This document shows positions 58,748-64,000 of a stretch of 64,000 nucleotides of DNA, one piece after another. The DNA lies in NCBI RefSeq assembly GCF_964656455.1, contig NC_135720.1, forward strand, positions 102,374,696-102,438,695. Direction: 5' to 3'. The position numbers and the translations under genes are program-made. Under the pieces are notes generated by a model, which was not told the DNA's origin, did not search any database, and saw only the letters and a list, made by a program, of their open reading frames with translations. This DNA comes from Halichoerus grypus (lineage: Eukaryota > Chordata > Mammalia > Carnivora > Phocidae). Within the stretch, counting starts at the first letter, position 1. Each line of letters begins with the position of its first letter.

Positions 58748-60006
58748 GTATCTAAATTTGATAGGAAAGTAAGAGTAATTTGAGTAGCTGGAGGCTAAGA
58801 ACGGGGGTGTAGAAGAACTGAGGCAGACACCCAATGGAAGTGAGGAATAGGAGGTAAAATAGTGTGTCCCCCCCAAATTCAAACTTAGAATCATCTGTTT
58901 TGAAATCAGAGCAGTTCCAGATGTAAGCAACACAGGGTGGCAGCTCTTATGGAAACACAGGGTAGTTTGCTAAAGGGCTGTGTCCGCCCTGGCGTGCAGG
59001 AGCTCCCAGGAAATGAGAGGCCGGGGTCCAGAACGTGGGCACACAGAAATTACAGAGAGGGATTGCAGAGTCAAGAGTGTGAGCCAGGAGCCAGCCTTCA
59101 AAGAACAGTGGAAGAGAGAAGAGTGATGGATGAGTATGGCAGGAATGAAGGGATAACAGGGAGAGGGGAGGATTTGTGCCTGGGGGGCAGGCATGGTGAC
59201 CAGGAGGACACCCAGAGAGATAAGAAAGGGATCTGGAGGCAGAGGCTCTGGAGAACGGAGGAGGCCTTCAGCCAAGCCTGACCTGTGCTTCCTGCTGGGT
59301 CACAGAAATGCCTCAGGGGAAACTAGCCAGGGTGTGGAGATCCAAGCAGGCCTGCCTCCACAGGGGCTGTGACGTCATCACAGTAGTCTCCTGGACCACA
59401 AGCTGTTCCCCTCAGTCACATCTTTAAAGAGACCTGGTCTCTGTTTGTTTATTCACTTTTCCATCTGAGATGTTGAATGGCAAGGCTGGAAATGAGTCTG
59501 AAACAAGACCCACCCCTTAACTCACAGGAAAGTCAGAGGGTAAAGAAATTGAGGATATTTCCACAAAGCCATAGTTTTCTCCTCTGTCTCTACAACTAGA
59601 AAAAAAAAGTCCTCAGTGTATTCTCAACTCACATTGGTTTGTTGCTAAAATTCCCCCAACCAAACCAACCAACCAAACCAAACAGTATTTGTAGTCAGAT
59701 GCAGAATGCCTACGTTTAATTTTTTAAAACAAGGTCTGCTTTACAACATCCAAATAAAATAATTTCTTTTTCAGACTTCCTAGTACACATACATTTTTAA
59801 AGCCAGTTGTTTGGGGGAAGTTTTTAGATATATTCATTGAGGCTCCACAGGTTCACTCATATGGAAGAGCATGCTCAGTAGAGGATGCCGAGCTGTCAGT
59901 CAACATGCAGGACCCTGGGATATACCTCCCCTGAAGGGACCCTTGAGGAGACAAGGTTTCATTTCATATGGAAGAAGTGAGCAAATCTGACCTCGAGCCA
60001 AGGATA
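58748..60006. other. Intergenic, one CRE-like palindrome
   Basis: Overlapping plus (114 codons, 58937-59281) and minus (101 codons, 58970-59275) frames lack domains and mirror each other. A perfect TGACGTCA lies at 59370-59377. No gene evidence. Confidence 0.45.
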
Positions 60007-60018
60007 GCAATGCCATTT

Positions 60019-60167
60019 TTAAAAAATTATTTATTTATGAGAGAGAGAGAGAGAGAGCACAAGCAGGGGGGTGGGGCAGAGAGAGAAGCAGACCATCCCA
60101 GGACCCTGGGATCATGACCTCAGCCGAAGGCAGACGTTTAACCGACTGAGCCACCCAGACACTCCAG
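60019..60167 (-). repeat. CAN-SINE, minus strand, internally shortened
   Basis: 'aattatttatttatgagagaga', 'gggatcatgacctcagccgaagg', head complement 'gagccacccagacactcc'. Duplication GCAATGCCATTT at 60007-60018 and 60168-60179. Confidence 0.94.
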
Positions 60168-61213
60168 GCAATGCCATTTCATTCAAGATTAAAGATAATT
60201 ATGATTTTCTCCAGAGTTCTTCTCCTAATAACTTTTTTCTCCTAACTCAGTTGCAGGTGGAGGCTGTGAAAAGAATGTGTTTAGTCTATGACACTTGAGT
60301 AATATTTTAGTGACTTTGCTTTCTTCTCTTTTTAAAAGACAAACTATAGAGAAAAACAATCATCTGTATTATGTGTCATATAAAATTAAATTTACTGATA
60401 TTTTGCCATTTTTGTTTCTTTTTTTATACCAAAGACACAGAATAACATGAAAAAATCTTGTTTATTCCCTGCTTAGTCCTCTTCCATACCTTCCTTCTTC
60501 TGGACTACATTGTGTATTTTTTCATTATTTATCATTTGTACATACGTTTCTTCAACTGCCTTTTTGTACTCTGGCTGGTTTTTTCCCCACTTTTTAAAAT
60601 ATTATTCATCCATGTTGGTACATACAGACCTAAGGCACTATTCCTATAATAATGCTGATTTTTTAATCAATTTCCCAGACTGATTACATGTATGTGTTTC
60701 TTTGGATTCTAACTATTAATAATAAAGAGTGATGCAACTGAATATGCTCACTTTTCTGCTTGTATATACAGGCAAGTGTTTTTCTAGAATGCATATAGTG
60801 ACCAGAATTTTGAACTCTCCTGGATACTGCCAAATTGCTCTCCAAAGTGATTTATCAAATAACACTCAGTGTTGTGAGAGTTCCCAATTCTCCACAAAAC
60901 ATTCAGTAGTGCCTGAGAATTCCTAGTTCCCCTGAACACTCGGACTTAACGTCTTCCTTCCTTCCTTTCTGTCAACACCTATATCTTCTGGGGAGGATTG
61001 TGATGGTGGTCTTACTTAAGATGAGCTTTCTTTTTTTCCCAAGAACAATCCTACTGATGTTTCTTGCATATGCTCCTTCTTTGACAGGTTTGGTATAATG
61101 GAATACACATTTCCTTTTTATCTCTCCATGAAATACTGGAGGTCACAGAACTCCTTAGTAGTCACCTCTTTGCGCTCCATCTTCAATGACAAATGTGATG
61201 AGATAAAACAGCT

Positions 61214-61395
61214 AGAGAAAAACAGCTAATGGAACAAGACTAGCCTCACCTCTAATGTAGGTGGGGCCAAAGCTGTCAGGACAGATTCTCCCTTCCAAAG
61301 GCACAGAGAAAAACAGCTAATGGAACAAGACTAGCCTCACCTCTAATGTAGGTGGGGCCAAAGCTGTCAGGACAGATTCTCCCTTCCAAAGGCAC
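61214..61395. repeat. Perfect 91-bp tandem duplication
   Basis: Bases 61214-61304 and 61305-61395 are identical (each starts AGAGAAAAACAGCTAATGG and ends CTTCCAAAGGCAC). No mobile element is visible at either edge. Confidence 0.97.
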
Positions 61396-61969
61396 TTGGA
61401 ACTCCTGCAGAAAGAGCTGCATGTTTGCAGTGAGTGATCTCTGAGCATCTAACAGATCACATTTGTTCTGTTACTTGCCATGACTGTTTATACTTTTCAT
61501 GATTCCTCCCAAATCAGGAATCATTCTTCTCAGAAAAACATCCGAACTTCCACATCGGGCTGTTAGGTGTGTTATTTTTTCCCCTACAAATAATGGAACT
61601 AATAACATTCATTTCTGGAGTAAAATCAAAAAACAAAACAAAACAAAACAAAAGCCTTTATGTTTACTTGCTTATCTGATGCCAAGAATTTTAGGCAGCA
61701 GACTGAACTAACTGACCAGACCATTCCTTAAAGATAAATTCTTTTATGCCTTTGATATTACAAATCTACATTGCAGGTTACAGCAATTAAGAAATATAAC
61801 AAATATTAAAATTAAAGAGAAACCAAATCACACAAATATATTGCTATCTTCTGTTCTTTTCCTGGCAAAGTGCCACAGAGCCCTTTGTTGAAGGGTTTGC
61901 TATAGCTGATTGATAGTGAGATATTTCTGGATGGTTGTCTATGCAGCTAGAATTTCTGAAAATACTGTT

Positions 61970-62151
61970 ATTTTTTTTTAAAGATTTTATTTATTTATTT
62001 GAGAGAGAGAGCATGAGCAGGGAGGAGGAGCAGGGGGAGAGGGAGAAGCAGGCTTCCCGCTGAGCAGGGAGATCCACTCAGGGCCCGATCTCAGGATCAT
62101 GACCTGAGCCAAAGGTAGATGCTTAACTGACCGAGACATCCAGGCGCCCCC
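61970..62151 (-). repeat. CAN-SINE, minus strand
   Basis: 'aaagattttatttatttatttgagag', GA-rich middle, head complement 'gacatccaggcgcccc'. Perfect 14-bp duplication CTGAAAATACTGTT at 61956-61969 and 62152-62165. Confidence 0.96.
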
Positions 62152-62165
62152 CTGAAAATACTGTT

Positions 62166-63049
62166 TTAAAGAACTATTAAATACCTGAAATATATGCCTT
62201 TTGCTTATTAAGGTCTTCTCATCTCCAAAGTACTAGTTTCTAAGAGTCCAAACTTTGGCACTTTTACTCTGCCTGGTGAACCCGTGTCCAGCTATGGCTT
62301 CCTACGGTCCCATTTGGGGCTTTGCCTGTACTTCTGCCCTCACTGAGATGCTGTACTCTCCTAATTGTTCTGCTGAGGCAGTTCTGTTATTTACTTTGAC
62401 AGTCAACATGCTTCTTTTATTTTCCGTTTATATTTTACATCTCAGGGAATATATACAACTAAGCAAAATATTGAAGGAAACAGAATTCTGTCACTACAAA
62501 GTCCCAATACAACTTACTGTATTCACTGATTGTCACCTGATTCCTGTCAAAAGATCATTTTCCAAAAGGTGAAATCATCACTCTCATACAAATATAAAAT
62601 GAACCTGTGACAAAGATTTTATTTAACTCCATAATTAATGAAGGGATGATAAGATGTTAAAAGTGGGTCAAAGACAAATCTCAAAAGTAGATAATATTTA
62701 CTACATAGGCCATCGGGAATACTAAACTGAATTTGCTAATAAATACAAAACTAATATCCTATAGAGAGCTAAAATGTAAGGCTTCGGATAATCATTTCTA
62801 TGGGGTGGAAATCAACGGTCTTTATTAGAGAAAATTAATTTGTATTTCTGTGAAAGAGAATCATTTGCATTACTATGTATCTGTATCTTTCAGAACTATA
62901 AAATAGCCTAGCAAAGATAATGACAGGTATAGACCCTTACAGAGTCAGTTCCTTCCAAAAGGTATGGTAGACGGCACTTGACATTCTGTGACAGTCATCT
63001 TTTCCCACTTTAAATAAAGTCTCTCACTATTTTATTTATATTTCTATTT
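62166..63049. other. Intergenic, nothing recognised
   Basis: AT-rich DNA with a single 105-codon plus frame (62255-62572) that has hydrophobic patches but no domain or splice framing. No gene evidence. Confidence 0.5.
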
Positions 63050-63050
63050 T

Positions 63051-63245
63051 TTTCTAAGATTTTATTTATTTATTTGAGAGAGCACCCACATAGGGGGAGG
63101 GGCAGAGGGAGAGGGAGTGTCCCAAGCAGACTCCCTGCTGAGCACAGAGCCCGACAACGCGGGGCTGGATCCCAGGACCCTGAGATAATGACCTGAGCTG
63201 AAACCAAGAGTTGGATGCTTACCTGACTGAGCCACCCAGGTGCCC
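63051..63245 (-). repeat. CAN-SINE, minus strand
   Basis: 'ctaagattttatttatttatttgagag', 'gaccctgagataatgacctgagctg', head complement 'gagccacccaggtgccc'. Target duplication unclear. Confidence 0.93.
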
Positions 63246-63249
63246 TGAC

Positions 63250-64000
63250 AATTCTGTTTTTAATGGAAGTAATACTCATTAATTAGAAACAAAACTGAGG
63301 CACTAAGAAGAAAATTCATACTATTGGTCTGATACATCTTTCCTTTATTATAGATACATGTGTATATGAAATTTCAATTAATTGCCCCAAACTAGATATT
63401 CAAAATCCAGCATATTTAGGTTATTTTTATAGATGTTAGGTTATGGATCTGTTACCGTAGTTTGTACTCTAATCAGACGACATCAGCGGGGGCTTCTCAG
63501 ACAAATGCAGCCCTTACACATGCACAAAAGGACTTGTTGGTTCAGAGGAACCGCGAGAAACAACCAGAATACACGCTCAGCAATTCTAGTAGAAACACTG
63601 CCGTACAAGTGTTCAAAACCATGACAAAAAATGTTTCCAAATCCAAACAAACCTCAGAACTTGATTTGTGTTGTAACAGCAGCACTGTGGCATGTCCCTT
63701 GTCCCCCTCATGCCTCTTGATTTTTAGAAAACACGGTTTGGTTTATGAGGGAGCTGAGAAAGGGAGCGTGGAGCCTGTCTTGGGTGCTCGGCTTCTGGAT
63801 GAAATGGTGGCCTACCCTGTCATTTTCCTGCTGTCCTCTCCGCCCCACTCTTTTCCAGCCTCTGCTGGATCCCTGCGCTTTTTCTCACCTCACCCGTCCT
63901 TCCTTGCATCCCTTTCTTGCTCCCGTATTCCCCTCCTGGCCCTCTTTCCTCTTCCTTCTCCCACCCGCATCATCTTCTCTCCCTCTCTCTCCTCGCCTCC
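63250..64000. other. Window end: AT-rich then CT-rich DNA
   Basis: From about 63820 the plus strand turns sharply pyrimidine-rich ('cctgctgtcctctccgcccc' through 'ctctctcctcgcctcc') with more CpG than the preceding kilobases. No exon or SINE is recognised. ADGRF5 is the expected next gene; whether this belongs to its 5' region cannot be told. Confidence 0.35.

Noticed and set aside
58937..59281. 114-codon plus frame overlapping a 101-codon minus frame
   Set aside because: The two mirror each other in GC-richer DNA with few stops; no domain or splice signals.
62255..62572. 105-codon frame with hydrophobic stretches
   Set aside because: No family resemblance, no splice framing; hydrophobicity comes from T-rich DNA.
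1..64000. CRISPR arrays, bacterial operons, phage or plasmid systems
   Set aside because: None seen. Gene structure with introns, SINEs and LINEs shows a mammalian nuclear locus.

Overview
The window is nuclear DNA of a carnivoran mammal. The best clue is the interspersed repeat set: about fifteen tRNA-Lys-derived CAN-SINEs (heads like 'cgcctgggtggctcag', CT-rich middle, AAATAAATAAA tails) and several copies of a caniform-type LINE-1 3' end. The canid-specific SINEC_Cf head was not seen, so I favour an arctoid (bear, seal or mustelid-like) caniform; this is inference.

The only confidently recognised gene is ADGRF1 (GPR110), an adhesion GPCR on the + strand at 1550-16767. Eight coding exons are present, covering roughly the last 709 residues: the second half of the SEA domain, a four-cysteine module, the GAIN domain with an intact GPS cleavage motif, the seven-helix bundle and the cytoplasmic tail to the stop codon. 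The signal peptide and N-terminal exons lie to the left of the window. All splice sites are GT-AG and the frame is open throughout.

From about 16.8 kb to the end is a repeat-rich intergenic tract. In other mammals the next gene in this direction is ADGRF5 on the same strand, but I see no exon of it here. The tract contains L1 copies at 23.6-23.9, 24.3-26.5, 39.7-41.4, 42.0-42.3 and 48.0-48.9 kb (more lie inside ADGRF1 introns), MaLR-type LTRs at 18.4 and 20.9-21.8 kb, a MER5A-like element at 28.4 kb, and many MIR and L2 relics.

The most unusual structures are: (1) a 363-bp chimeric block at 40361-40723, inside an L1, built from two pieces of a locus 9 kb downstream, one direct and one inverted, like a templated insertion from break repair; (2) an exon-like 92-bp open segment with strong splice sites on the minus strand at 23979-24070, sandwiched between two inverted L1 3' ends; (3) an L1 at 42.0 kb with an apparent short 3' transduction; (4) a SINE and an L1 that used the same target site at 15.06-15.55 kb, leaving three copies of one 15-mer; (5) a perfect 91-bp tandem duplication at 61.2 kb.

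No bacterial-type system, CRISPR array or RNA gene was found.
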